Assembly: GCA_046728015.1 (NCBI GenBank)
Contig: JBKPDQ010000137.1
Location: forward strand, 1-17,025
DNA from: DATAFO01 sp046728015
Lineage (GTDB): Bacteria; Actinomycetota; Thermoleophilia; Solirubrobacterales; 70-9
Direction of reading: 5' to 3'
Length of the DNA stretch: 17,025 nt
Position numbers and translations under genes: made by a program. This document shows positions 6,979-13,392 of the stretch, piece after piece. Within the stretch, counting starts at the first letter, position 1. Each line of letters starts with the position of its first letter. Under the pieces are notes generated by a model. The model had not been told where the DNA came from and did no database searches. It was given only the letters and a program-made list of their open reading frames with translations.

Positions 6979-7026
6979 GGCGGATTCCCGCCATGCAGTC
7001 TGCGGATTCCCGCCGCCGATAGGCGG
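6979..7026. promoter_or_regulatory. Repeated dyads before the globin gene: candidate operator or attenuator
   Basis: GCGGATTCCCGCC occurs twice, at 6980-6992 and 7002-7014, exactly 22 bases apart (two helix turns). Each copy is itself a small dyad; the first is GGCGG-ATTC-CCGCC from 6979. A third dyad with the same arms inverted, CCGCC-GATA-GGCGG, follows at 7013-7026. The set starts 7 bases after the regulator stop and ends 44 bases before the globin ATG. It could be a tandem binding site for a NarL-type dimer, or alternative hairpins ending the regulator transcript. Confidence 0.5.
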
Positions 7027-7070
7027 TTGCCCCCCTCGCGACTCGGCCCGGCGGCCGCGACGCTCCGTCC

Positions 7071-7502
7071 ATGCACCTCGATCTGAACGCCCTGGAGACC
7101 AGCTTCGACCTCGTCGCTCCGCGCGGCGACGAGCTGATGGACACGTTCTACGCGCGGCTGTTCGCTGCCGCGCCGGCCGTCCGGCCGCTCTTCAGCGGAA
7201 CGGACCTCGGCCGGCAGAAGACGATGCTGCTCGGCACGCTCGTGCTCCTGCGAAAGTCGCTGCGCAACCTCGACGCGATCGTCCCGACGCTGCGCAACCT
7301 CGGCGCCCGACACGTCGCGTACGGCGCCCGGCCCGAGCACTATCCGATCGTGGGACAGGTCCTGATCGACTCGATGGCGGACGTCGCCGGAGATCAGTGG
7401 CGGCCTGAGTACGCCCGTGCGTGGGCTGCCGCCTTCGATCTCGTCGCCGGCGCGATGCTCGATGGCGCTGTGGCCTCGGCGCAGCTCCCGGACGCCGCGT
7501 AA
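7071..7502 (+). CDS. Single-domain globin of the flavohaemoglobin/VHb type (143 aa)
   Basis: Whole-length globin domain resembling the haem domain of Hmp and Vitreoscilla haemoglobin. TFYARLFAAAPAVRPLF (25-41) gives Tyr27 at the B10 position; GRQKTMLLG gives Gln49 at E7; LGARHVAYGARPEHYPIVG (77-95) gives the proximal His81 (F8) and Tyr91. Tyr B10 with Gln E7 is the polar pocket typical of nitric-oxide-detoxifying and oxygen-binding bacterial globins. The FAD/NAD reductase domain of flavohaemoglobin is absent and no reductase gene is adjacent, so an outside electron donor would be needed for NO dioxygenase cycling; oxygen delivery or sensing are other possibilities. Cytoplasmic. No clear Shine-Dalgarno precedes ATG 7071. 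It sits between the two-component pair and the cyclase gene, downstream of the dyads at 6979-7026, which suggests control by the regulator. Confidence 0.88.
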   Translation: MHLDLNALETSFDLVAPRGDELMDTFYARLFAAAPAVRPLFSGTDLGRQKTMLLGTLVLLRKSLRNLDAIVPTLRNLGARHVAYGARPEHYPIVGQVLIDSMADVAGDQWRPEYARAWAAAFDLVAGAMLDGAVASAQLPDAA

Positions 7503-7528
7503 CCGCGGATGTAGCCACGCGTCACTCA

Positions 7529-7557
7529 GTTCGAGACGCGGAGAACGCAGCTCGAAC
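7529..7557. promoter_or_regulatory. Inverted repeat upstream of the cyclase gene
   Basis: GTTCGAG (7529-7535) and CTCGAAC (7551-7557) form a perfect 7-base inverted repeat, arms 22 bases apart start to start, 58 bases before the cyclase ATG and within the 113-base gap after the globin. The spacing suits a dimeric DNA-binding protein. It may be chance. Confidence 0.3.
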
Positions 7558-7615
7558 GTGAGCTCCAAACGACTCCCCTGGGCCGGGTGACGCCCTCCAC
7601 GACGGCCAGGCGTGG

Positions 7616-8995
7616 ATGGCGCTTAGTGTTTGCGCAGTGAACCTCGAGACGCCGGAGATCCGCTACGCGCGGAGCGCCGACATCAGCATCGCCTACCAGG
7701 TGGTCGGCGATGGGCCGGTGGACGTGCTGTTCGTCCCCTACATGATCAATCTGGTGTGGGCGTGGGAACACCCGATCTTCGTCAACTTCTGCCGCCGGCT
7801 CGCCTCGTTCTCGCGCTTGATCCTGCTCGACAAGCGCGGCACCGGCCTCTCAGACCGGCCCCGGGACATGCCCACGCTCGAGACGCGGATGGACGACATC
7901 CGCGCGGTGATGGACGATGCCGGGTCCGAGCGGGCGGCGCTGCTGGGCGCCGGGTCTCCGGGAGGGCAGGTCTGCGCCGTGTTCGCCGCAACGTATCCGG
8001 AGCGCGTCCTCGCCCTCATCCTCCAGAACACATGGCCGCGCATCGTCTCGACGCCGGACTACCCGATCGGCGATCCCGTCGAGGAGTGGCACCGGCGCGT
8101 GCGCGACGCGCGCACGCGCTGGGGCACACGCGAGTACCAGCTCGCCGAGCTGCGGAAGTACTACCCGAGCTACGTAGACGATCCCGTGTTCGAGCAGTGG
8201 TACGTGAACCACGAGCGCCTCGCCGCCAGCCCCGGGGCCGCCGCGTGGTTCCTGCGGGTCCTGATGGACACGGACATCCGCGAGGTGCTTCCTGCGATCT
8301 CGGTGCCCACGCTCCTCCTCTACCGGACCGAGTGGTGGGACAGCTGCCGGTACATGGCCGAGCGCATTCCAAACGCCGAGGCCGTGGAGCTGACAGGACC
8401 GGACACGAGCATCTACTCCGAACCCGGCATACCTGACGACATCGAGCGATTCCTCTCCGAGGGGCGCACGGACAGCGCGCCCGAGCGCGTGCTCACCACG
8501 GTCCTCTTCACCGATATCGTCGACTCGACATCACGCGCGGCCGACCTCGGCGACCGGCGCTGGACCGCGCTGCTCGAGGCCCATCACGCCGCCGTGCGCG
8601 CTCAGGTCGCGCGCTATGGCGGCAACGAGATCCGCAGCACCGGCGATGGCTTCTTCGCGACGTTCGACGGCCCTGCACGAGCGATCGCCTGTGCCCAGGG
8701 TGCTCTCAACGCGGTCGCCGACCTCGGGCTCGAGCTGCGGGCCGGCGTCCACACCGGCGAGGTGGAGATCGTCGGCGACAAGGTGGAGGGCATCGCGGTC
8801 CACATCGGGGCGCGCATCGCGGCCGAGGCCAGGCCTTGCGAAGTGCTCGTCTCGAGCATCGTGCGCGACCTGGCGGCCGGCTCGGGCATCGACTTCGAGG
8901 AGCGCGGCGTTCGCGCGCTCAAGGGCGTGCCGGGAGACTGGCGGCTGTTCGCGGCTCGACTCAGCGAGCGCCCCCGACTAGGGTTGGTCGCATGA
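7616..8995 (+). CDS. Alpha/beta-hydrolase fold protein fused to a class III nucleotide cyclase (459 aa)
   Basis: Residues about 12-282 are an alpha/beta-hydrolase domain (IRYARSADISIAYQVVGDGP, LILLDKRGTGLSD, RMDDIRAVMD, FAATYPERV). About 290-447 is a class III cyclase domain: LFTDIVDST with metal-binding Asp300, STGDGFFATF with Asp344, and VHIGARIA with Arg400. This architecture is known from actinobacteria, for example Mycobacterium tuberculosis Rv1900c. Odd points: the residue four before Asp344, normally the purine-selecting Lys, is Arg340; the residue where Asp is expected seven before the Asn position appears to be Lys389; and the transition-state Asn is His396, which is common in this subfamily. 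In the hydrolase part the nucleophile turn is AGSPG, and the usual late His is replaced in GPDTSIYSEPG, so it probably senses rather than cleaves. GTG 7637 is an alternative start. No membrane helix. The next gene encodes a cyclic-nucleotide-binding protein and overlaps the stop. Confidence 0.9.
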   Translation: MALSVCAVNLETPEIRYARSADISIAYQVVGDGPVDVLFVPYMINLVWAWEHPIFVNFCRRLASFSRLILLDKRGTGLSDRPRDMPTLETRMDDIRAVMDDAGSERAALLGAGSPGGQVCAVFAATYPERVLALILQNTWPRIVSTPDYPIGDPVEEWHRRVRDARTRWGTREYQLAELRKYYPSYVDDPVFEQWYVNHERLAASPGAAAWFLRVLMDTDIREVLPAISVPTLLLYRTEWWDSCRYMAERIPNAEAVELTGPDTSIYSEPGIPDDIERFLSEGRTDSAPERVLTTVLFTDIVDSTSRAADLGDRRWTALLEAHHAAVRAQVARYGGNEIRSTGDGFFATFDGPARAIACAQGALNAVADLGLELRAGVHTGEVEIVGDKVEGIAVHIGARIAAEARPCEVLVSSIVRDLAAGSGIDFEERGVRALKGVPGDWRLFAARLSERPRLGLVA

Positions 8996-9426
8996 GGCTG
9001 TTCAGCCAGGACACGAAGGTCGCGGCGCTCAAGCGCGCTCCACTCTTCGACGGCCTCTCGCGCAAGGAGCTGACCCAGCTCGCGCGAGTGAGCGAGGATC
9101 TCGAGATCCCGGCCGGCACGGCGCTGTGCACGGAGGGGGAGATCGGGCATGAGTTCTTCGTGATCGTCGACGGCAAGGTCGAGGTCACCCGGAACGGCAA
9201 GCGTGTCGCGACGCGCGGCGGGGGCGAGTTCGTCGGCGAGATCGCCCTGCTCGAGCAGACGCCGCGGACGGCGACCGTCACGGCGAAGACGCCGCTGCGG
9301 GTGTTCGTGCTGACGAACCAGGCCTTCCGCGCGCTGATCAACGAGAACCCGACCGTCGAGCGCAAGGTCCTGCGGGCGCTCGCGCGGCGGGTCATCGAGC
9401 TGTCCAGGGACCCGACGCTGGCGTAG
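8992..9426 (+). CDS. Stand-alone cyclic-nucleotide-binding domain protein (144 aa)
   Basis: One CAP-type beta-barrel: LFDGLSRKELTQLARVSE (18-35) is the usual N-terminal helix pair, ALCTEGEIGHEFFVIVDGKV (44-63) the strand with the conserved Gly turn, and FVGEIALLEQTPRTATVTA (80-98) the phosphate-binding cassette with Glu83 (ribose 2'-OH) and Arg92 (cyclic phosphate) both kept, so binding of a cyclic nucleotide is likely. The C-terminus (about 108-140) is helical and has no helix-turn-helix, kinase or channel, so it is a bare receptor that must act on another protein. ATG 8992 overlaps the cyclase stop as ATGA (8992-8995), a sign of translational coupling. Longer forms of this frame run back into the cyclase gene and are shadow. 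The product is probably made in step with the cyclase and binds its product. Confidence 0.88.
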   Translation: MRLFSQDTKVAALKRAPLFDGLSRKELTQLARVSEDLEIPAGTALCTEGEIGHEFFVIVDGKVEVTRNGKRVATRGGGEFVGEIALLEQTPRTATVTAKTPLRVFVLTNQAFRALINENPTVERKVLRALARRVIELSRDPTLA

Positions 9427-9544
9427 CGTCAGCGGTCGTCCCCGCGCCGGATGCGCTCGAGGAGCCGCACCTCCGCACCGGTCGATGCCGTTTGCTGCTC
9501 GTCGCGTCCGTGTTGCCGAGCGGCCACATCCTGGCTTGCGCAGC

Positions 9545-10909
9545 TCATGGGCTGAGTTCGAGCAGCTCGTCGATGGCCGCGTCGATATGTCCGGTGAGTC
9601 TGTCGGCGTCGGGAAGCGCCTCTCGGTCGGCATAGAGGCCGAAACACGCATCGCGTTGGACTGTGGTCATGCCGATCGAGAGCGCGTGGCCGTCGGCGAG
9701 CGGGACGACCGGATAGACCTCCTTGAGCTCGCAGCCGAGCATGTAGAGCGGCAGGCGCGGTCCGGGGATGTTGGAGACGACGAGGTTGAACGCGCGTGGG
9801 CTGGCGACCAGGTGGGAGGCGGCGTGCTGGACCATCCGCGGGGCGTGGCCGAGCGCCCGCAGGGCGGCGTCCGATCCCGCGGCTTCATCCGCCGCCTTGC
9901 AGCGAGCCGTGACCTTGTTGATCGTCATCAGGCGCACCAGCGGCTCGGCCTGGGCGCATGGCAGCTCGGTGAACAGGAACGAGATGCGGTTGCCCAGCTC
10001 ACCGTCGCCGGCGTCGCCGCGCACGCTCACCGGCACCATCGTCTTGAGATTGACCGGTGCGTCGCCGCGCTCGGCGAGGAAGCCGCGCAGGCCGCCGGCG
10101 GCCGCGGCCAGTAGCACGTCGTTGATCGTCGTGTGGTGATGCGTCTTGATCTGCCTGAGATCGTCAAGCGGTCGGCTCAGCATCGCGAGGTGGCGCACCG
10201 GCGAGCTGGGACGGTTGAGCACGCTCGGCGGCGCCAACGGCACGATCGAATGGCTGAGCGCCCGGGCTATCCGTGTCATGCCCGCCGGCACTTCTCGCAG
10301 CCGCCGGGGCGATCGCACGAGATCCAAGGCGCCGCGCACCACGCTCAGCTGCTCGCTCACACGGTCGATCACCGCCCGCGCCAGCAGCGCGACGGGCGCC
10401 GGCGTCGATCCCGCCTCCGGTGCCGGTCGAGACTCGGACGCCTGGTCGGGCGCCGGGTCGAGCAAGACAGTCCCCAGCTCGACCGCCGCAAGGCCGTCGA
10501 CCATGCAGTGGTGCGCCTTCCCCACAAGCGCAAAGCCGTCCTCCGAGTCGTCGACGACCCACATCTCCCACAGCGGTCGATCGCGCGCCAGCGGCTGCGA
10601 CATCACGGCGTCGGCCACCACCCCGACGTCGGACGAGGCCGCGCCCAGCACGTGGCGTTCGATACGGAAATCCGGATCGTCGGACCACATCGGATCATGG
10701 ACTCCTAACGGCACCGGCACCAACCGCTGCCGATAGCGCGGCGCGGCAGCCAAGCGGTCCGCGATGTGCTCGCGCAGCGCATCGATGTTCGGGGCACGGC
10801 GGCCGGGCCGGCCCGCGAAGCGCGCGACCCAACCCACGTGCATATGCGCTGCTGCACTTTCGACCTCGAGAAACGACGCGTCGAGCGCCGACAAACGGCT
10901 TGCAGGCAC
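9545..10909 (-). CDS. Wax ester synthase / diacylglycerol acyltransferase (WS/DGAT) family protein (454 aa)
   Basis: Start GTG 10909 is fixed by GGAGGGG (10915-10921) five bases upstream; the frame stays open to 11188 but the extension is shadow. It begins with RLSALDASFLEVES (5-18), as WS/DGAT proteins do. The catalytic HHxxxDG motif is HHCMVDG (133-139), preceded by PLWEMWVVDD (112-121). Later TINDVLLAA (261-269) holds the conserved Asn-Asp pair, and the C-terminal domain has SNIPGP (379-384), YMLGCEL and PLADGHALSIGM. These enzymes transfer acyl groups from acyl-CoA to fatty alcohol or diacylglycerol, making wax esters or triacylglycerol as storage lipid at the membrane. Length is typical for the family (about 450-480). 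The protein is convergent with the cyclic-nucleotide receptor gene (118-base gap without a clear terminator) and divergent from the 94-residue gene, sharing a 209-base promoter region. Confidence 0.92.
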   Translation of the reverse strand: MPASRLSALDASFLEVESAAAHMHVGWVARFAGRPGRRAPNIDALREHIADRLAAAPRYRQRLVPVPLGVHDPMWSDDPDFRIERHVLGAASSDVGVVADAVMSQPLARDRPLWEMWVVDDSEDGFALVGKAHHCMVDGLAAVELGTVLLDPAPDQASESRPAPEAGSTPAPVALLARAVIDRVSEQLSVVRGALDLVRSPRRLREVPAGMTRIARALSHSIVPLAPPSVLNRPSSPVRHLAMLSRPLDDLRQIKTHHHTTINDVLLAAAAGGLRGFLAERGDAPVNLKTMVPVSVRGDAGDGELGNRISFLFTELPCAQAEPLVRLMTINKVTARCKAADEAAGSDAALRALGHAPRMVQHAASHLVASPRAFNLVVSNIPGPRLPLYMLGCELKEVYPVVPLADGHALSIGMTTVQRDACFGLYADREALPDADRLTGHIDAAIDELLELSP

Positions 10910-10914
10910 CAGAT

Positions 10915-10921
10915 CCCCTCC
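10915..10921 (-). promoter_or_regulatory. Ribosome binding site setting the WS/DGAT start
   Basis: GGAGGGG on the minus strand, five bases before GTG 10909. It places the start right at the conserved RLSALD N-terminus and rules out the 93-residue upstream extension. Confidence 0.75.
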
Positions 10922-11118
10922 TGCCGTCGGTTCGCCCCTCTCCGCGGACCCTCCAAAGCGTCCGACCCTTGGCCCGCGCAGTCGAGCGAGACTAGCGAAC
11001 AGACCACCCCCGACGCGGTCAACGACTACGCCCTTGCGACCCCGTCGCCCACTCGAAAGCGCGGATGACACTGACCGCGTCGGCCCGAGCGCCGAGCCGG
11101 CGTAGTCTCCGTCGTGAC

Positions 11119-11403
11119 ATGCCCGGCGAAGATCCCCTCGAACACCTCTCGTCGGCCGAACTCCACGACCTCGCGGTGCGCCGGGCACGCCGCCACCTCG
11201 ACGTCCGCTTCTTTTGGCACCTCATGCAGGTGCTCCCGGCCGCCGAGGCCGGCGCCGGGGAACTCGACGACGCAGACGCCGACGTGCAAAGGCTGAGCGC
11301 GCACATCGATGATGTCACCGAGTCAGGTCGCGGTGAGGTCGTCGAACTCCTGCGACCGTTCTACCTCGACTACCTCAAGCGCCACGGCGTCAAGGCGCCC
11401 TGA
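11119..11403 (+). CDS. Conserved-looking protein of unknown function (94 aa)
   Basis: ATG 11119 begins a compact helical protein: MPGEDPLEHLSSAELHDLAV, a basic helix, HLDVRFFWHLMQVLPAAEA (about 26-44), an acidic stretch ELDDADADVQRLSAHIDDV, and a C-terminal LLRPFYLDYLKRHG. The ordered amphipathic pattern, aromatic clusters and acid/base balance are those of a real protein, unlike the antisense frames. No signal peptide, membrane helix or named domain. The frame extends to 11065 but those 18 residues are Arg/Ser-rich and unlikely. No good ribosome site is visible; it may be leaderless. Divergent from the WS/DGAT gene, with which it could share control. Function not recognised. Confidence 0.65.
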   Translation: MPGEDPLEHLSSAELHDLAVRRARRHLDVRFFWHLMQVLPAAEAGAGELDDADADVQRLSAHIDDVTESGRGEVVELLRPFYLDYLKRHGVKAP

Positions 11404-11555
11404 GCTCGGTCGACGAGCCGGACGCGACGAGCGCTCGCGATCGTGACGGCGTGTCGCTGTCACGCCTCGTGCACCCCGGCCGCAGGAGGGATCAGCAGCG
11501 AGCGCGCAGTTCGCGGCTGCGAGGTCCCATCGGCTCATCGCGCTCGACGTCTGCA

Positions 11556-11696
11556 CTATCGGCACTTCAGCGCGGTCAGGTCGGGACCCGGACGCTTCTT
11601 CTCGTCGCCCGAGTCGCCGCCGCACGCCGTACCGGCGGCGATCATGACGCTGACCGCAGCAGCAGTCACCCCCCGCGAGACCCGTGGCCCGCCCAT
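11556..11696 (-). CDS. Possible 46-residue lipopeptide
   Basis: From ATG 11696 the frame reads a basic start, a hydrophobic stretch GVTAAAVSVMIAAG (9-22) and then TACGGDSGDEKKRPGPDL, a lipobox-like cysteine followed by the Gly/Asp/Ser run common after the lipidated Cys of actinobacterial lipoproteins, ending in ALKCR and a stop. The -3 residue of the lipobox is Gly rather than Leu, which weakens it. Only about 21 residues would follow the Cys, so it may be a shortened lipoprotein. The start lacks a clear ribosome site. It lies downstream of the haloperoxidase gene on the same strand, behind a strong hairpin. Confidence 0.4.
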   Translation of the reverse strand: MGGPRVSRGVTAAAVSVMIAAGTACGGDSGDEKKRPGPDLTALKCR

Positions 11697-11728
11697 CCCG
11701 AATCGGAGGCTAGCGGATACGCGTTCTT

Positions 11729-11765
11729 GGCCGTGCGGCGGCGCGCGATGCGCCGCCGCACGGCC
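11729..11765. terminator. Perfect 16-bp hairpin after the haloperoxidase gene
   Basis: GGCCGTGCGGCGGCGC (11729-11744) pairs without mismatch with GCGCCGCCGCACGGCC (11750-11765) around loop GCGAT. It starts 5 bases past the stop of the minus-strand gene ending at 11771. No T-tract. It is symmetric, so it could act on either strand. Confidence 0.7.
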
Positions 11766-11770
11766 GGGGG

Positions 11771-13060
11771 TCAGTGCAGACGGCGGAAGTAGAACCACCG
11801 CTCCCAGCGGGCGACGTTCTCGCCGATCTCGGCTCCCTGGGTGTCGGCGGTCCGGAAGTGGATGCCGCCCCAGATGCGGGCCTCGACGATCTCGTCGAGC
11901 AGGTCCGAGAGCCGGTCGAAATGTCGCGGCCGGCCCGGGAACCGGGGGCTCGACGCGTCGATCGGGACCCGGTCCGTGCCGAAGAAGCTCTGCAGGGCGT
12001 GCACGACGCCGCTGCTCACGCAGCTGTGGCCGGACGGGTGGTCGGAGAAGTTCGGCGTCGCGAGCGCGGGAGTGGTCGGGGTCGCCGGGTCGAACAGCGG
12101 CCGCCAGTCCGGGTCCGCCATGGTCTCGGGGTTGCCGTCGCTGTCGGCAAGGCGGACGGCGTCGATCGGCCGCCAGAACCTGCGCGTGTACTTGTCCTTC
12201 CAGCACACGATCGCCGAGTCCGCAGCGGCCAGCATGACCATGCCGAACAGGCGGGCGTTCTCGGCGGTGCTCAGCCCGTAGCGTGCGGACAGGTCACGCA
12301 TCACGCCGCTGTAGATCAGCAGCGGCTGTGCCTGCCAGAAGATGGCGGCCGTCGTCTGGTCCGCGGTCCGGTCCGGGCTGTCGAACGCGCCCAGGCGCTT
12401 GACCTCGTTGAAGTCCCTCGCGTAGGCGCGGCTCGTGAGCGGGTTCGGGCCGTCCGACAGGAACCATCGTGCATTCGGGATGAGGAACGGCCGCACGTTG
12501 CCGACCCACCAGGCAGGTTCGACGGCCGTGAGCGGCGGCGACACGCGCCACTCGCCCGGATTCGTCCCGAGCGGGAACGGATACGGCGTGCCGGGCGGCA
12601 GCCGGCCGTCGTTCTCGCGCGCGGCGAGCATGGCATCCGCTGCGCGCTTGCCGGCCAGGATGCCGCCGGTCTTCGCCTTCCCGTCCGGGATCGCGGCGAG
12701 CGACGTGTCGTAATGGCCCTGCAGCGTGGTGAGTCGATCCGGGTACCGCGCGGCCAGCACGCGGAAGGCCGCCGTGGCTGCCGCGGCGTCCTTGGACGCT
12801 GTGCGGCTCGCGCGCGGGACGTGCAGGTACGGCTGGTGACGCCGGTCGATCGCGTTGACGGCGTCGTACACGGCGCCGTGGACCATCGCGAAGTCGAGCG
12901 TCGACGCGTGGGCCGTCGGGCCGGGGGCGAGGATGGTGCTCTGCGCGTGGAGGTTCCAGTCGATCACCGCGTCGCCCTGGGCGGCCGACGGTGCGGCGAG
13001 CGCGGCCAGCGCGCTGAGGCAGAGGACGGCGAGCCGTCCCGATCGAATGTTCTGTCGCAT
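11771..13060 (-). CDS. Secreted vanadium-dependent haloperoxidase / PAP2-type phosphatase family protein (429 aa)
   Basis: ATG 13060 starts a signal peptide (MRQNIRSGRL, hydrophobic 10-23, cleavage near SAAQG at 27/28); the frame continues upstream to 13261 but that part is Arg-rich shadow. An all-helical domain carries the three vanadate/phosphate-binding motifs: K-x6-RP as KYTRRFWRP (Lys290, Arg297), PSGHS (342-346, Gly344, His345) and R-x5-H as RIWGGIHF (Arg395, His401, then Asp406). His401 would be the vanadate ligand or phosphatase nucleophile. The layout, with WNLHAQSTI near the N-terminus and long spacing between motifs, fits the bacterial vanadium-dependent haloperoxidase-like branch of the PAP2 superfamily. 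Whether it oxidises halides with peroxide or hydrolyses phosphate esters cannot be told from sequence. Exported. A perfect hairpin follows its stop, and it is divergent from the RTX-repeat gene. Confidence 0.87.
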   Translation of the reverse strand: MRQNIRSGRLAVLCLSALAALAAPSAAQGDAVIDWNLHAQSTILAPGPTAHASTLDFAMVHGAVYDAVNAIDRRHQPYLHVPRASRTASKDAAAATAAFRVLAARYPDRLTTLQGHYDTSLAAIPDGKAKTGGILAGKRAADAMLAARENDGRLPPGTPYPFPLGTNPGEWRVSPPLTAVEPAWWVGNVRPFLIPNARWFLSDGPNPLTSRAYARDFNEVKRLGAFDSPDRTADQTTAAIFWQAQPLLIYSGVMRDLSARYGLSTAENARLFGMVMLAAADSAIVCWKDKYTRRFWRPIDAVRLADSDGNPETMADPDWRPLFDPATPTTPALATPNFSDHPSGHSCVSSGVVHALQSFFGTDRVPIDASSPRFPGRPRHFDRLSDLLDEIVEARIWGGIHFRTADTQGAEIGENVARWERWFYFRRLH

Positions 13061-13103
13061 TCGGCGACCGTACGAGCGGCCCGCGGCCCGCGCATCTGTC
13101 GGA

Positions 13104-13135
13104 TGACGTACGTCAGGCGGGTACGGCGACGTACC
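13104..13135. promoter_or_regulatory. Palindrome cluster between haloperoxidase and RTX genes
   Basis: TGACGTACGTCA (13104-13115) is a perfect 12-base palindrome. Five bases later GGTAC-N6-GTACC (13120-13135) is a second perfect inverted repeat with the same GTAC core. They lie 44 bases before the haloperoxidase ATG on its upstream side and about 260 bases before the RTX start, in the 332-base divergent region, so they are a likely operator for a dimeric regulator. Confidence 0.5.
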
Positions 13136-13353
13136 TTCGTGACATCGCTCGGCCGCGTCGCTGGACGCGGCGCGCGCGGGACGCGCGGGACGCGGGCGCG
13201 GCGCAGCCTGGCGCGTCGCCTTCCTTAGCCAGCGTCTCTGCAGGGAATGTTTCGCCCGCACCAGCGTCTTGCTGCTGGGGCCTCATCACGAGCACCGACG
13301 GCCCGTCGCCCGCGAACGCCTCACCTCATGACGAGCCACCAGACACGACACCA

Positions 13354-13373
13354 CCGACCGATTCGACGGTCGG
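13354..13373 (+). promoter_or_regulatory. Leader hairpin upstream of the RTX gene
   Basis: CCGACCG / CGGTCGG with loop ATTCGA, a 7-bp perfect stem ending 9 bases before the ribosome site AAGGAGA (13383-13389). Placement resembles the hairpin at 3368-3386 before another exported protein. Confidence 0.35.
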
Positions 13374-13392
13374 GCTGCTCTCAAGGAGAACG

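Noticed and set aside
6639..7568. Minus-strand 309-residue frame opposite the regulator and globin
   Set aside because: Spans two genes and the dyad region without any recognisable domain; the globin frame is unambiguous.
9427..9544. Terminator or small gene between the cyclic-nucleotide receptor and WS/DGAT genes
   Set aside because: Only a 4-bp stem (GAGG/CCTC) can be formed by eye and the frames are Arg-rich; nothing supportable.
11323..11625. Minus-strand 100-residue frame downstream of the possible lipopeptide
   Set aside because: Arg-rich, overlaps the end of the 94-residue gene, and shows no start signal or motif.
13173..13196. Short tandem repeat CGCGGGACG in the divergent region
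   Set aside because: Only about two and a half copies in very G+C-rich DNA; likely chance.
11774..13228. Plus-strand 484-residue frame opposite the haloperoxidase-type gene
   Set aside because: Val/Arg/Gly/Glu shadow; the opposite frame has the signal peptide and all three vanadate/phosphate-binding motifs.
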